Shown here in pieces: positions 31,926-41,353 of a stretch of 41,659 nucleotides of DNA. The stretch comes from Candidatus Parabacteroides intestinigallinarum. Lineage in GTDB: Bacteria; Bacteroidota; Bacteroidia; Bacteroidales; Tannerellaceae. Location: the NCBI GenBank assembly GCA_019114945.1, contig DXEN01000008.1, positions 1 through 41,659 of the forward strand. The letters run 5' to 3'. Position 1 is the first letter of the stretch; every line of letters begins with the position of its first letter. The notes below the pieces were generated by a model that did no database searches, was not told the DNA's origin, and saw only the letters and a program-made list of their open reading frames with translations. Both the position numbers and the translations under genes were made by a program.

Positions 31926-33263
31926 TTACCACTCGATGAACTTGCCCCTTTGCCGGCGTTTCTCCAATTCTTCCCGCAGGTAACGTTGCCTATCTTTCGC
32001 GATATAGCGGCGGGCGAAGATGTTGGGTACGGCTACCCCCAAGGAGATGCATAGGATGATGAGCGCGGAGGAGATGCCGTTGAAGAATGCGTTCGTGACC
32101 TCTCCTACCACGCCGTGCATGTTGATGAATCCCAGCAGGGAACGGTACATCAGCACGCCGGGAATCATCGGGATGACGGAAGGTATTGTCAATACGTGAT
32201 TGGGGACGTGGAACCAGTGCACGGCTTTCACGGCGATAAGGCTGACCACGAAACTCCCCATGAACGAGCCGATGACCGGGCCGTAGCCCAACTCGAAGTT
32301 CACGAAGTTGCGGGTGCACACGGCGATGACCCCGCCTAAGCCTACGACCCACAATAAGCGCCGCTGTACATTAAAAATCATGGAAAATCCGGCGGCGGCG
32401 AGGGCCGCGGCGATCGCGTATATCAAATAGGAATCGTGCGGGATCATGCTCAGCTCGCTGAATTTCTGGTCGATCTTTACGTCGTTCATCTCCAGGATGC
32501 GCATGGCGAAAGTGATGCCGAATGTCATGGCGCCTATCGTCATGGCGGTATTGGCGGCACGGGTGATGCCTACCAGCAGGTGATTGTCGATCATGTCGTC
32601 CACGAAATTAATCAGTGGCACGCCCGGAACGATAAACAGGGCGCACGCCAATAGCGGATGGTAGGGCGTGGCGGAAAGCCCGGTGAAAGAGGAAGCGTAA
32701 GCCAGGCAGGTGGCGATGAACGCGGCGATGGCCATGCTCATGTACGGGTTGAAGCCCGCCTCGGTACAACGGGCCCGGATCCGGAATCCGACGAACGCGC
32801 AGATAGAGGAGAAGAGGAAAGCGGTCCAATCGCAGCCAAACAGTTTGCAGAAGCTGCCGCACGCGATGCCGGCTCCGATCGCCAGGACATAAGGCGTATA
32901 GTTACGGGGCTGCCGCGCGATTTTCTCCAGTTCCTCCTCGTATTTATCCAAGGAATAATCTTGCTCGATCGCCCGCCAGGAGAGTTTGCTGATTTGCGAG
33001 AGGGTAGTCATATTGATGCCGTGTTTCTCGCATTTCTGGAATTTGGAGAACGAGTTGCGCTCATCGCTCACGTTTACCATGATCATGGTGTAACTGATAT
33101 CCAGATGCAACTTCTCCTCGGGGATTCCCATGAAAGCGGCTACCCGCTTCATGTTCCGTTCGACGCGGTTTGTGTCCGCGGCGCTTTCTATCAACAATTT
33201 TCCGGTACGGAGTAAAAGGTCCAGTTTGCGTCGTAGCAATAATACTTCCTTGTCTGTCATCAT
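31926..33263 (-). CDS. ThrE-family threonine/serine exporter (fused two-domain form)
   Basis: This 445-residue inner membrane protein has a cytoplasmic N-terminal part with LLIESAADTNRVERNMKRV (DUF1212-like) and about ten membrane helices. A PGVPLINFVDDMIDNHLLVGITRAANT stretch is typical of ThrE, and the second domain has TIPSVIPMIPGVLMYRSL (ThrE_2). A fused ThrE_1/ThrE_2 layout is standard for this family, which exports threonine or serine by proton motive force in Corynebacterium. Substrate here is inferred from family. The start could be 33263 or the next ATG at 33260. A tandem repeat array lies directly after the stop. Confidence 0.88.
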   Translation of the reverse strand: MMTDKEVLLLRRKLDLLLRTGKLLIESAADTNRVERNMKRVAAFMGIPEEKLHLDISYTMIMVNVSDERNSFSKFQKCEKHGINMTTLSQISKLSWRAIEQDYSLDKYEEELEKIARQPRNYTPYVLAIGAGIACGSFCKLFGCDWTAFLFSSICAFVGFRIRARCTEAGFNPYMSMAIAAFIATCLAYASSFTGLSATPYHPLLACALFIVPGVPLINFVDDMIDNHLLVGITRAANTAMTIGAMTFGITFAMRILEMNDVKIDQKFSELSMIPHDSYLIYAIAAALAAAGFSMIFNVQRRLLWVVGLGGVIAVCTRNFVNFELGYGPVIGSFMGSFVVSLIAVKAVHWFHVPNHVLTIPSVIPMIPGVLMYRSLLGFINMHGVVGEVTNAFFNGISSALIILCISLGVAVPNIFARRYIAKDRQRYLREELEKRRQRGKFIEW

Positions 33264-33347
33264 CTTCTTATTATCTATGTATGATTCTCGTCTACGTTAC
33301 GTGTTGTTCAATGGCCTGGTTGAATGCTCGCATGGCGTGAAAAGGGT

Positions 33348-33671
33348 TTATCGTATGGCGATTTTCCGCACGGTATCATTAATACGGACGATATAATATC
33401 CTTTCGCGATGCGTAAGGTATATTCGGCGGTAGGTTGCTTGATCTTGATTTCTTCCACTTTGATACCTACCACGCTGTAAATTTCCACGATGCTGTCCAC
33501 GGGAGCGTTCGCGATCTTTATCCGGTTGCCGGATGCCGTAATCTCGATCGCGTTAGGGATTTCCTGCCGCTGGGTAGCGGACGCGCGTTCCGCCGGTTTA
33601 TCGGACTGCGCGAAAACCGGGTAACTCGCCAAGCAAGCGATAGTCAATATGATCGTTTGAAGAAGCTTCAT
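33348..33671 (-). CDS. Small secreted protein made of little more than a sorting-domain-like module
   Basis: The 107-residue product has a signal peptide (1-21, ending PVFAQ), a short polar linker (about 22-38) and then only a C-terminal module (about 42-107: IEITASGNRIKIANAP..., IYSVVGIKVEEIKI, LRIAKGYYIVRINDTVRKIAIR). This module matches the shape of type IX/Por C-terminal sorting domains seen at the ends of the C10 proteases in this window (xLYDxxGRxV...LxAGxYxVxV...KVxI). There is no cargo. It has a possible promoter (TACCTTCG, minus strand) and sits alone between GH92 and ThrE. Function unknown. Confidence 0.75.
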   Translation of the reverse strand: MKLLQTIILTIACLASYPVFAQSDKPAERASATQRQEIPNAIEITASGNRIKIANAPVDSIVEIYSVVGIKVEEIKIKQPTAEYTLRIAKGYYIVRINDTVRKIAIR

Positions 33672-33694
33672 TGATATCCATCCCTAAGTTTACG

Positions 33695-33702
33695 CGAAGG
33701 TA
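33695..33702 (-). promoter_or_regulatory. Possible -7 box of the small sorting-domain protein
   Basis: Minus-strand TACCTTCG is one base from TAnnTTTG; predicted leader about 17 nt. Confidence 0.35.
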
Positions 33703-33731
33703 GGAAAATTCTACCACAATTCGCCATTTTC

Positions 33732-33779
33732 TAAAAAAAGAAAGCTCGACCCTATTGATAACATAAGGCCGAGTTTCTT
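33732..33779 (-). terminator. Rho-independent terminator of the SusCD-GH92 locus
   Basis: On the minus strand an imperfect stem (AAGAAACTCGGCC pairing with GGGTCGAGCTTTCTT) is followed by a run of T. It lies about 57 nt after the GH92 stop and ends the locus transcript. Confidence 0.75.
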
Positions 33780-33835
33780 GGAAAGGTTGTGAATCTAAAC
33801 TAAATTAAAAACGCCTATTTAATGAGAAATGTTTC

Positions 33836-36106
33836 TTATTCATACGCGGATACGGAATAGGGTCTTGCCTCGTTGGCCACGCCCCTTGTTGTATTGGGGG
33901 TTTCCGACATCTTGAAGGTCAGCGTGCCGCCGTTCACGATCTCGTCGTAAGTGATATAGTTCCGATCCAACGATTTCCCGTTCAGGGTAGCGGATTGGAT
34001 GTACACGGCCTTCTCGTTGTTTCCGTCGGCCTTGATCGTGAATTTCTTTCCATCCTCAAGCGTGACGGTCACTTTCTTGAATAACGGGCTGCCGATTACA
34101 TATTGGTCCGTTCCCGGGCATACGCTGTAAAGACCCAAGGCGCTCAGCACGTACCACGAGGAGGTTTGTCCCTGGTCCTCGTCGCCAGGATAACCGTTCT
34201 CGGTGCTGTTGTAAAGCCGGGTCATTACCTCGCGCGCTTTCTGCTGGGATTTCCAGGGAGCGCCTACATAATTATAAAGGTATATCGCGTGTTGTATCGG
34301 CTGGTTGCCGTGCGCGTATTGTCCCATATTGGCGGCTTTCATCTCGTTCATCTCGTGGATGGCGAATCCATAGGTGCCTACCTTGAACTCGTTGGATACG
34401 GTGAAGACGGAATCCAGTCGTTGGACGAATCGCTCGTCGCCACCTAATAACCGGGATAATCCGGCGGGGTCATGGAATACGGACCACAGATAGTGCCAAG
34501 CACATCCTTCCGTAAACGGGCCGCCCCATTCCGCCGGGTCGAAGTTCTCCGTCCAGCTGCCATCCTTGTGCCGTCCTTGCATGAAGCCGGTCGCGGGATT
34601 GAACACGTTCCGGTAGTTATAGATCTGACGGCCGAAGATGTTCTCGTAATAGCTGTTGCCGGTCATTTGGGCGAGCTTGTAAGCACACCAATCATCGTAC
34701 GTATATTCAAGGGTCTTGGCGGTCGATTCCCGCACATCCGGATAAGGGATGTAACCCAACGTGAAATATTCCTTCCAGCCGTTGCGCCCGCTGGCGGGTC
34801 CGCCGGGGCTGTCGTTGGTCGCCTCATGATAATAAGCGGCGAGCGCCTCGTTCGGGTCGAAGGTGCGGATGCCTTTCGCCCAAGCGTCGGCGAACAGCGA
34901 GATGGAGTGGCTACCGATCATACCGCCGTCCTCATCGGGGAACGACCAGGAGGGAAGCCAGCCGAATTGCTCGTAGCAATCGAGCATCGCGTTCATATAG
35001 CGGCCTTGCATCGTGGGATGCAGGATGCAGGTCAACGGGAACTGCGCCCGGAAGGTATCCCAGAATCCGGTGTCCGTATAATAATAGCCGGAGTGGATCT
35101 GGTTGTCGTTCGGGCTCCGGTAGTAGGGATTGCCCTCGGCGTCATACTCGAAGAACGAGCGGGAGAAGATGCTCGCACGGAAGAAGCAAGAATAGAAGGT
35201 CTTCAGGTTCTCCTCATTATCATCTTCCACGAGTACGCGGCCGAATAAGTCGTTCCAGGCTTTCTTCGCGGCGGCTTTGGTGTCGTCCAGGCTTTTGTGC
35301 TTGCCTTGCTCACGCTCAAGGTTTAATTCGGCTTGGCTGGGACTGATGTACGAAGAGGCGGTCTTGATCTCGACCGTAGCGCCTTGCGCGAACTCGATAT
35401 ATGCGCCTTTGCGTTGGCCGTCGTCGGCTAAACGGCCTTTGTGTACCTCACCCGTAGCGCCGTCCCACGTGCCATAGGATACGAACGGCCGGTCGAACTC
35501 GATGACGAACCAGTTCTTGAGTCCGTGGCGTTTGGCGACCCTGCCGTTGGCCACATACCCCGTGATCCGACGGTTCTTGGGGTCGATGTTCACGCCGGAC
35601 ATTCCGGTGTATCCATCTAAGACGACGAATGATTTCTCTCCTTTCGGAAAGCTGAATCGCAAATGCGCTCCTCTTTCTACCGGAGAGAGCTCGGCTTTAA
35701 TGCCATTGTCGAAATTGACGCTGTAATAATGCGGACGGCCGATCTCGTTCTCGTGACTGAATTTGGCGGCCCGTCCATATTGGTCCACACGCAGCTGGCC
35801 GCTTACGGGCATCAAGCTGTAGACCATATAATCGTTTGTCCAGGAACTGCACTGATGGGCTTGCTGAAATCCCCGGATTGAATCTTTCTCGAATTGGTAT
35901 TTCCATCCACTGCCGTTTTCTCCGGTTTGGGGAGTCCACGTGTGCATGCCAAAAGGCATTGTCGTGGCGGGGAATGTGTTTCCATGAGTGAATTTAAACT
36001 CGGAATTCGTTCCTTGCAATGTGTTCGCGTACTGGGTCAGGTCTCTTGCCGTGACGTTGGCGCTGATCCCCGCGAGTAGGCATAATGATACGAATAGATG
36101 TTTCAT
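33836..36106 (-). CDS. GH92 alpha-mannosidase of the SusCD locus
   Basis: The 756-residue enzyme has a type I signal peptide (1-20, NVTARD) and the GH92 layout, but differs from the other copy in key places: RGFQQAHQCSSWTNDYMVYSLMPVSG replaces the GFSHTHFSGTG region, and LGYIPYPDVRESTAKTLEYTYDDWCAYK lies where linkage-deciding residues are found. The other common motifs (WDTFRAQFPL, EDGGMIGSHSISLFADAWAKG, GDEDQGQTSSWYVLSALGLYSVCPGT, in part) are intact. So it is a distinct clade and probably a different linkage from the first copy. It is the last gene of the SusC-SusD-GH92 locus, where it would trim mannosides bound and imported by SusCD. A terminator-like hairpin separates it from SusD, and no promoter fits in the remaining 20 nt. 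Confidence 0.92.
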   Translation of the reverse strand: MKHLFVSLCLLAGISANVTARDLTQYANTLQGTNSEFKFTHGNTFPATTMPFGMHTWTPQTGENGSGWKYQFEKDSIRGFQQAHQCSSWTNDYMVYSLMPVSGQLRVDQYGRAAKFSHENEIGRPHYYSVNFDNGIKAELSPVERGAHLRFSFPKGEKSFVVLDGYTGMSGVNIDPKNRRITGYVANGRVAKRHGLKNWFVIEFDRPFVSYGTWDGATGEVHKGRLADDGQRKGAYIEFAQGATVEIKTASSYISPSQAELNLEREQGKHKSLDDTKAAAKKAWNDLFGRVLVEDDNEENLKTFYSCFFRASIFSRSFFEYDAEGNPYYRSPNDNQIHSGYYYTDTGFWDTFRAQFPLTCILHPTMQGRYMNAMLDCYEQFGWLPSWSFPDEDGGMIGSHSISLFADAWAKGIRTFDPNEALAAYYHEATNDSPGGPASGRNGWKEYFTLGYIPYPDVRESTAKTLEYTYDDWCAYKLAQMTGNSYYENIFGRQIYNYRNVFNPATGFMQGRHKDGSWTENFDPAEWGGPFTEGCAWHYLWSVFHDPAGLSRLLGGDERFVQRLDSVFTVSNEFKVGTYGFAIHEMNEMKAANMGQYAHGNQPIQHAIYLYNYVGAPWKSQQKAREVMTRLYNSTENGYPGDEDQGQTSSWYVLSALGLYSVCPGTDQYVIGSPLFKKVTVTLEDGKKFTIKADGNNEKAVYIQSATLNGKSLDRNYITYDEIVNGGTLTFKMSETPNTTRGVANEARPYSVSAYE

Positions 36107-36119
36107 GCTATTAATTTTT

Positions 36120-36161
36120 AAGTCAAAAAGAAAGGTATAACAAAAATATTATACCTTTCTT
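36120..36161 (-). terminator. Hairpin with T-run between SusD and GH92 (attenuator-like)
   Basis: AAGAAAGGTATAA at 36128-36140 and TTATACCTTTCTT at 36149-36161 form a perfect 13-bp stem with an 8-nt loop. On the minus strand it is followed by TTTTTGACTT. The stem stands 36 nt after the SusD stop and 22 nt before the GH92 start. Confidence 0.75.
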
Positions 36162-36196
36162 ATGTTAAGACAGTTTACATTTTTAATTCACGAACA

Positions 36197-37861
36197 TTAA
36201 TAACCCGGGTTCTGAGCCAAGTTCGGGTTACGCTCGATCGCGCCTTGCGGCATCGGCCAGATCAACATGTGCATGTTTTCGCGGAAGCTCTTGCCGTCGC
36301 GTTTGTTATAGGTCTGCGCGGTCGCGATGTCTACCCAACGCAAAGAGCCATCGGCTTGCGCTTGCGGATAGAGGCGGTTCCGGCGGATGTCATCCCACAC
36401 TTTCAACTCCAAAGGAAGCTCGTGCAGGCGCTCGGTCAACACGTCCTCGATCGTGATCGTAGCCGGCAGGCTGTAGCCCTCGTTCAACTCGCCATTCACC
36501 GTGAAGGCGCGTTTGCGGACGATCTCTACGTAAGAGCGAGCCTTCGCTTGGTCCGGAGCGGCTTGTTTCAGCAACGCCTCGGCGGCGATCAGGTAAACCT
36601 CAGCCAAACGGAATACAGGGAAGTCCAAGCTCGTTCCTTGCGAGTTGATCATCGCGTACTCCTCAAACCAGAACCAGTTGTCGTACTCGTTGCATTGGAA
36701 TACCTTTCCGGTAGAAGAGACGTAGTTCGTGAAGAAGAAGTTCTTCTCCATCGCACGGACGTCGCCCTCTACGTAGCTATCCAATACATAGTCGCTCACG
36801 TGGTACATGTTCGCCAAGACACTCGTGTTGAATACCTTCGAGCCATCGTCCTCCACCCAGTTTTGGGATTGAGAAGTCATACATGCGTTGATGTATGGAT
36901 TTCCCTTGTTCAACGATTGGTCGTATTCGATCGCGTAGATCACCTCGTTCGAGTTCTCGCTGGTCTTAATCTTGTTGAACGCGCTCTGCTGGTTCTCACC
37001 GGCGTCATCGCTTACCTCCAAGGCATGACCGGCAGCGCCATTGATGACTGCCTCAGCCATTTGAGCGGCTTGCGCGTATTTCTCCGTAGCTTGCAAAGGA
37101 TAGCCTGCCCATTGCAAGTAAACCGAAGCCAACAAAGTCTGGGCGGCCGGTTTCGTCACACGCTTACCATTGTTTCCGAAGGTAACATCCGGCAAGTAAT
37201 TGATCGCTTCCAGCAAATCTTTCTCGACTTGCTCGTACACCGCCGTAATCGAGGCGCGCGGTTGCTGGATCGTTCCCGGATCGACGGTCTCATACGGAGC
37301 CAATACCAAGGGAACGCCACCATTGCCACCATCCGCCGCTTGTCCGTCCGGGCAACCGAATTCCTTCACCAAATAGAAGTAGTTCCATGCACGGAAATAG
37401 TAAGCCTCCGCCAACAGCTGGTTGGCACGCTCTTGTGTCAAAGCGCCGGCCTCTACCATACCCGGCAGACGGTTGATAACTACGTTCGCGCGGTTAATCG
37501 CCACGTACGGCTCGCGGTAAAGCTCGCCCACGTCAGACGCCACCGTTTGGAAGGTAACATTCATAAGCTCCAGGTTCGCGGAGAAATCACCATCCTTACG
37601 CTCATCCACGAACAGACCGGACATCAAGCCGCCATACATCAAACGAGTCGGTTGCCAACCCGTGTTACGTCCGCCATACAGATAGGGAACACCTCCGTTG
37701 TACAACATGTTCACGGCGTTCTCCGCGTCTGTCTCCGAGGTCCAGAACAGACCATCGGTCTTTACATCTACAGGCTCCTCTTCCAAGAAATTGTCGCAGG
37801 ACGGCATCGCTAACGTGAGGAGACCCAATGCGCTATACGCTAAATATTTGATTGTTTTCAT
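36197..37861 (-). CDS. SusD/RagB-family glycan-binding lipoprotein
   Basis: The 554-residue product is a surface lipoprotein: signal peptide with lipobox AMPSC (Cys22), followed by the SusD N-terminal pattern DNFLEEEPVDVKTDGLFWTSETDAENAVNMLYNGG. TPR-like helices follow (RANVVINRLP, LLAEAYYFRAWNYFYLVKEFG), then the C-terminal RagB/SusD pattern (FRLAEVYLIAAEALLK, VLTERLHELPLEL, WPMPQGAIERNPNLAQNPGY). It caps the SusC channel and holds the glycan. The gene follows SusC after 20 nt. The GH92 neighbour suggests a mannose-containing substrate, such as N-glycan or mannan. Confidence 0.95.
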   Translation of the reverse strand: MKTIKYLAYSALGLLTLAMPSCDNFLEEEPVDVKTDGLFWTSETDAENAVNMLYNGGVPYLYGGRNTGWQPTRLMYGGLMSGLFVDERKDGDFSANLELMNVTFQTVASDVGELYREPYVAINRANVVINRLPGMVEAGALTQERANQLLAEAYYFRAWNYFYLVKEFGCPDGQAADGGNGGVPLVLAPYETVDPGTIQQPRASITAVYEQVEKDLLEAINYLPDVTFGNNGKRVTKPAAQTLLASVYLQWAGYPLQATEKYAQAAQMAEAVINGAAGHALEVSDDAGENQQSAFNKIKTSENSNEVIYAIEYDQSLNKGNPYINACMTSQSQNWVEDDGSKVFNTSVLANMYHVSDYVLDSYVEGDVRAMEKNFFFTNYVSSTGKVFQCNEYDNWFWFEEYAMINSQGTSLDFPVFRLAEVYLIAAEALLKQAAPDQAKARSYVEIVRKRAFTVNGELNEGYSLPATITIEDVLTERLHELPLELKVWDDIRRNRLYPQAQADGSLRWVDIATAQTYNKRDGKSFRENMHMLIWPMPQGAIERNPNLAQNPGY

Positions 37862-37881
37862 TTTTACTTGTATCGACTAAA

Positions 37882-40800
37882 TTAGAATGTAACATTTGCA
37901 CCGAATGTGAAGGTACGAGCCTTCGGATAAGCGAAGAACATGACGTTCTGACCCCATGTCGACGTTCCCTTCGAGGAAGACTCCGGATCGTAACCCTTAA
38001 AGTCATCCGAGCAGATCATGAAGGCGTTGTTCACGTTGAAATACAGACGCAAGCCTTTCAACCCGATCTTCTCTACCACGTTCGGTTCGAAAGTATAACC
38101 CAACTGAACCAGGTTCAAACGGAAGTAAGATCCATCCGCGAGCCAAGAGGAGTTGAAGTTCTGGTCGCTATACGAGTCGCCATACTGACGGTTGAAAATC
38201 ATCTGCACGTCCGTATTCGGGTTCTCCGGAGTCCATGCGTCGGTCAGGATCGTCGACAAACCGGAAGTCAAGAAACGAGATTGCGTAGAGTGCAAGAAGT
38301 CCTGGAATACGTCAACGCCCCATACGAATTGCATATCCAACGTCAAGTCGAAGTTCTTGTAGCTGAAGTTGTTGATGAAGCTACCGGTCCAGTCGGGCAA
38401 ACCTTTACCCAAGATGGTGCGCTCGGTCGCGATCTTGCTACGTCCGATCATATCGCCCGAATCCTCGATACCCAGGAACTCGTAACCACTGAACGACGAC
38501 AAGGACTCGCCTACTTTCAACGTACCCCAGTTGTTCCAGATGGTCTCGTCGTTAGCGCCCAACTTCTCCACGCGGTTGCGGTTGTAGTTCAAGTTCAAGG
38601 TCGACGACCAGGTGAATTCCGGATTCAATACCGGCGTACCGCTGATCATCAAGTCCATACCCTTGTTGGATACCTCACCGATGTTCGCCATGATGCTGGA
38701 GTAACCGGTCGAGTAAGGCAATGGGCGGTCATACAACAGGTCGGTCGTATATTTCCGGTAATAAGAAACGTCGAACGATAAGCGATCCTGGAACAAGCCC
38801 AAGTTCACACCTATATCGAACTGAGAGGTTTTCTCCCACTTCAAGTCGTTGTTCGCCATCTTGTCGAGGTAAGCGGTCGATACCGTCTGCCCGCCGATAA
38901 CCGTCGTACCTTGGGCTACCGTAGCCAAGGAGCGGTATGTACCGATCTCGCTATTACCCATCAAACCGTAGCTGGTGTGCAGCTTCAAGGTGCTGATGGT
39001 GTTCTGGCTCTGCATGAAGTCCTCGTTCGATACGACCCACGCTAAACCGGCAGAGGGGAAGAACGCGTATTTGTTGTTCTCACCGAACTTGGACGAACCA
39101 TCGTAACGTCCCGTAGCGGTTACCGAGTAACGGTCGTTATAGGTATACGCCAAACGCAAGAAGTAAGAGTTCATCGCCCAGCGGTCGTTGTCGGAGCTTA
39201 CCTCCGGACGTTGCGTACCGGCTTGCAATTGATGGTAGCCGAAGAAGTCGTCCGAGAAGTTCTTCGCTCTCGCGCTGAAAGAGTCGTATCTACGCTCCTG
39301 CCAAGACAAACCGACCATCGCGTTCACGCGGTGCAGGTCGTTGAATACGTTCTGGTAGGTCAAATAAGTCTCCTCCTGCCAGTACAAGGTGCTGGAGTTG
39401 CTTTGGTAAGCGTTACCGAGGTCGCCCTTACCGAAGTCGTGCACGTCGTGAGGACCATACTCGCGGTTCGTGTTATTGTGGTGGTCGATACCCAACTGGG
39501 TCTTCAAGTCCAATCCTTCCGCCAAGTGGAACGTCAACGCCAAGTTACCGAAGATTTGCGTGCGGTATTGCATGCGTTGTACCTCGTTCAGGAAGTGTAC
39601 CGGGTTCGCGCCATCCTCGGCGTTGAAACGTACGTATTGCGCCGGTTGGTCGCCGTTGGCGGCGTATTTAACGACATCCTGGAACACCGCCGTGTTATCG
39701 TCGGCCCATGAGCCGTCGGTGTTACGTACCGGATACCATGCCGGCATCTCGATCATCGTACGCAAAGCGTTCTGTCCGCCATCACCGTGGTCTACGTTGT
39801 TACCCCAAGAGTGGTTGACCAATACGTTGACCGAGGTCGATAACCATTTCGTGGGATCCGCGTCGTAAGCGACCTTCGCGTTGATACGCTTCATATAAGA
39901 GTTCAACATGATACCCTGTTGATCCGTATAGTTCAAGAACGCGCCCATCGACGAGTTCTTGCCGGCTTGCTGGATGTTCAACTGGTGGTTGTGCGATACG
40001 GCGGCACGCGTAGCCTCGCGTTGCCAGTCGGTGTCGTAAATCGGATTACCGTTTGCGTCGAAATAGCGGGGATCCGTGAAGTGATCCGCCGGGTTTAGTG
40101 AGTAGTTCGTGCCATGATACGTGTTCGAGTTGGCCAAACCTTGCATGAAGGCCTGTTGCCACTCCGATGCGGTCAAGGTATCCATGTAGCGGGCCATCGT
40201 ACCTACGCTGACAGAGCCTTGGTAAGATACCGATACGCCATCGCCGTCTTTCTTACCGCGTTTGGTGGTTACCATGATGACACCGTTCGCGCCGCGGGCA
40301 CCGTAGATAGCGGCCGAGGACGCGTCCTTCAATACCTCGATGTTCTCGATATCGTTCGGGTTCAACAAGCGGAAGTCCTCCATAACGACACCATCGACCA
40401 CGTACAACGGATCCGTGGAAGAGTTGATGGTGCTGACACCACGGATCAACACGCGGATGTTAGATCCCGGCTGACCTGAGTTCGAGAAGATGTTCACACC
40501 TGAAGCTTTACCTTTCAATCCATCCAAGGCGCTAAATGATTGTCCCTTCAAGATGTCGGCACCCTTCGTGCTGGCGATAGAACCCGTCACGTCCGATTTA
40601 CGCATCGTACCGTAACCTACGACTACCACCTCGTCCAAAGCTTGCGTATCCTCTACCAAGGTTACCTTGATGTTGGTCTGGTTGCCAACCGGGATTTCTT
40701 GGGACAGATAACCGATGTAGGAAATGACTAATACGGCATCGGCCGGAACCTCTTCCAGCGTGTAGTTACCATCGAAATCGGTTACCGTACCGTTGGTGGT

Positions 40801-41025
40801 GCCTTTCACGATGATATTCGCTCCAATAATAGGGATACCCGCGTTGTCGAGGACAACACCCGTTACTCGTTTGCCTTGTTGTACTGCCTGAATCTCGTCT
40901 ACTGATTTTGTCGTAACGGTCGTAGCCGTAGCGGCATTTACAGAGAATGCGGAAAACAGCAAACAAAGGGCTGAAGCTTTAGCTATTTTGGGGATAGCTA
41001 ATAGCTTAGATTCATTCTTTGTCAT
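37882..41025 (-). CDS. SusC/RagA-family TonB-dependent glycan importer
   Basis: This 1047-residue outer membrane channel has a signal peptide (about 1-32), a carboxypeptidase-regulatory-like N-terminal domain (about 50-135, GVVLDNAGIPIIGANIIVKGTT...DFDGNYTL), a TonB box-like EVVVVGYGTM, and a plug domain (about 140-260, KSDVTGSIASTKG, SQPGSNIRVLIRGVSTIN, IENIEVLKDASSAAIYGARG in part). A 22-strand barrel ends in TFGANVTF. There is no STN domain, so it is not obviously coupled to an ECF sigma/anti-sigma pair, and none is in the window. It forms the SusCD pedal-bin complex with the next gene. Its leader is long (about 113 nt) and its promoter lies between two inverted palindromic sites. Confidence 0.96.
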   Translation of the reverse strand: MTKNESKLLAIPKIAKASALCLLFSAFSVNAATATTVTTKSVDEIQAVQQGKRVTGVVLDNAGIPIIGANIIVKGTTNGTVTDFDGNYTLEEVPADAVLVISYIGYLSQEIPVGNQTNIKVTLVEDTQALDEVVVVGYGTMRKSDVTGSIASTKGADILKGQSFSALDGLKGKASGVNIFSNSGQPGSNIRVLIRGVSTINSSTDPLYVVDGVVMEDFRLLNPNDIENIEVLKDASSAAIYGARGANGVIMVTTKRGKKDGDGVSVSYQGSVSVGTMARYMDTLTASEWQQAFMQGLANSNTYHGTNYSLNPADHFTDPRYFDANGNPIYDTDWQREATRAAVSHNHQLNIQQAGKNSSMGAFLNYTDQQGIMLNSYMKRINAKVAYDADPTKWLSTSVNVLVNHSWGNNVDHGDGGQNALRTMIEMPAWYPVRNTDGSWADDNTAVFQDVVKYAANGDQPAQYVRFNAEDGANPVHFLNEVQRMQYRTQIFGNLALTFHLAEGLDLKTQLGIDHHNNTNREYGPHDVHDFGKGDLGNAYQSNSSTLYWQEETYLTYQNVFNDLHRVNAMVGLSWQERRYDSFSARAKNFSDDFFGYHQLQAGTQRPEVSSDNDRWAMNSYFLRLAYTYNDRYSVTATGRYDGSSKFGENNKYAFFPSAGLAWVVSNEDFMQSQNTISTLKLHTSYGLMGNSEIGTYRSLATVAQGTTVIGGQTVSTAYLDKMANNDLKWEKTSQFDIGVNLGLFQDRLSFDVSYYRKYTTDLLYDRPLPYSTGYSSIMANIGEVSNKGMDLMISGTPVLNPEFTWSSTLNLNYNRNRVEKLGANDETIWNNWGTLKVGESLSSFSGYEFLGIEDSGDMIGRSKIATERTILGKGLPDWTGSFINNFSYKNFDLTLDMQFVWGVDVFQDFLHSTQSRFLTSGLSTILTDAWTPENPNTDVQMIFNRQYGDSYSDQNFNSSWLADGSYFRLNLVQLGYTFEPNVVEKIGLKGLRLYFNVNNAFMICSDDFKGYDPESSSKGTSTWGQNVMFFAYPKARTFTFGANVTF

Positions 41026-41098
41026 TTTGTTTTGTTTTTAGTATTAAAAGGATATTAGATTGATAATCATCATCAGTTCGTTTTCTCAGAATGATTCC

Positions 41099-41113
41099 GT
41101 TCCGCGGGAACTA
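41099..41113. repeat. Inner inverted site of the SusC promoter segment
   Basis: On the plus strand this reads GTTCCGCGGGAACTA, the exact reverse complement of 41356-41370. It lies in the SusC 5' leader, 73 nt before the ATG. Confidence 0.7.
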
Positions 41114-41144
41114 CGCGAACTTCGTCTTTTCTAAAAAAACGACG

Positions 41145-41152
41145 CAAACATA
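41145..41152 (-). promoter_or_regulatory. -7 box of SusC
   Basis: Minus-strand TATGTTTG matches TAnnTTTG; predicted start near 41138 and a 113-nt leader. The -33 element is unclear. It lies inside the 242-bp segment bounded by the two inverted sites. Confidence 0.55.
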
Positions 41153-41353
41153 TAATTTTTTCACAATAGGCGCCTAATGTGATAACACTATTTAATTATA
41201 ATATCATTTTTGCAGCAAATTGTAAGTTAAATACGAACATTTAAAGCTCGTATCTGGCGCATATAAACAGATAGGATTGCCTTATTGCGTACAAATTCCT
41301 TTCCTATTATTATAGACTCGCGTCCCAAAATTAGCTAAAGAGGATTGATTGTT

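Noticed and set aside
36245-37813. 522-codon plus-strand open frame opposite SusD
   Set aside because: It is the antisense shadow of a clear SusD gene; its product is rich in Arg, Gln, Val and His without any domain, and has no promoter.
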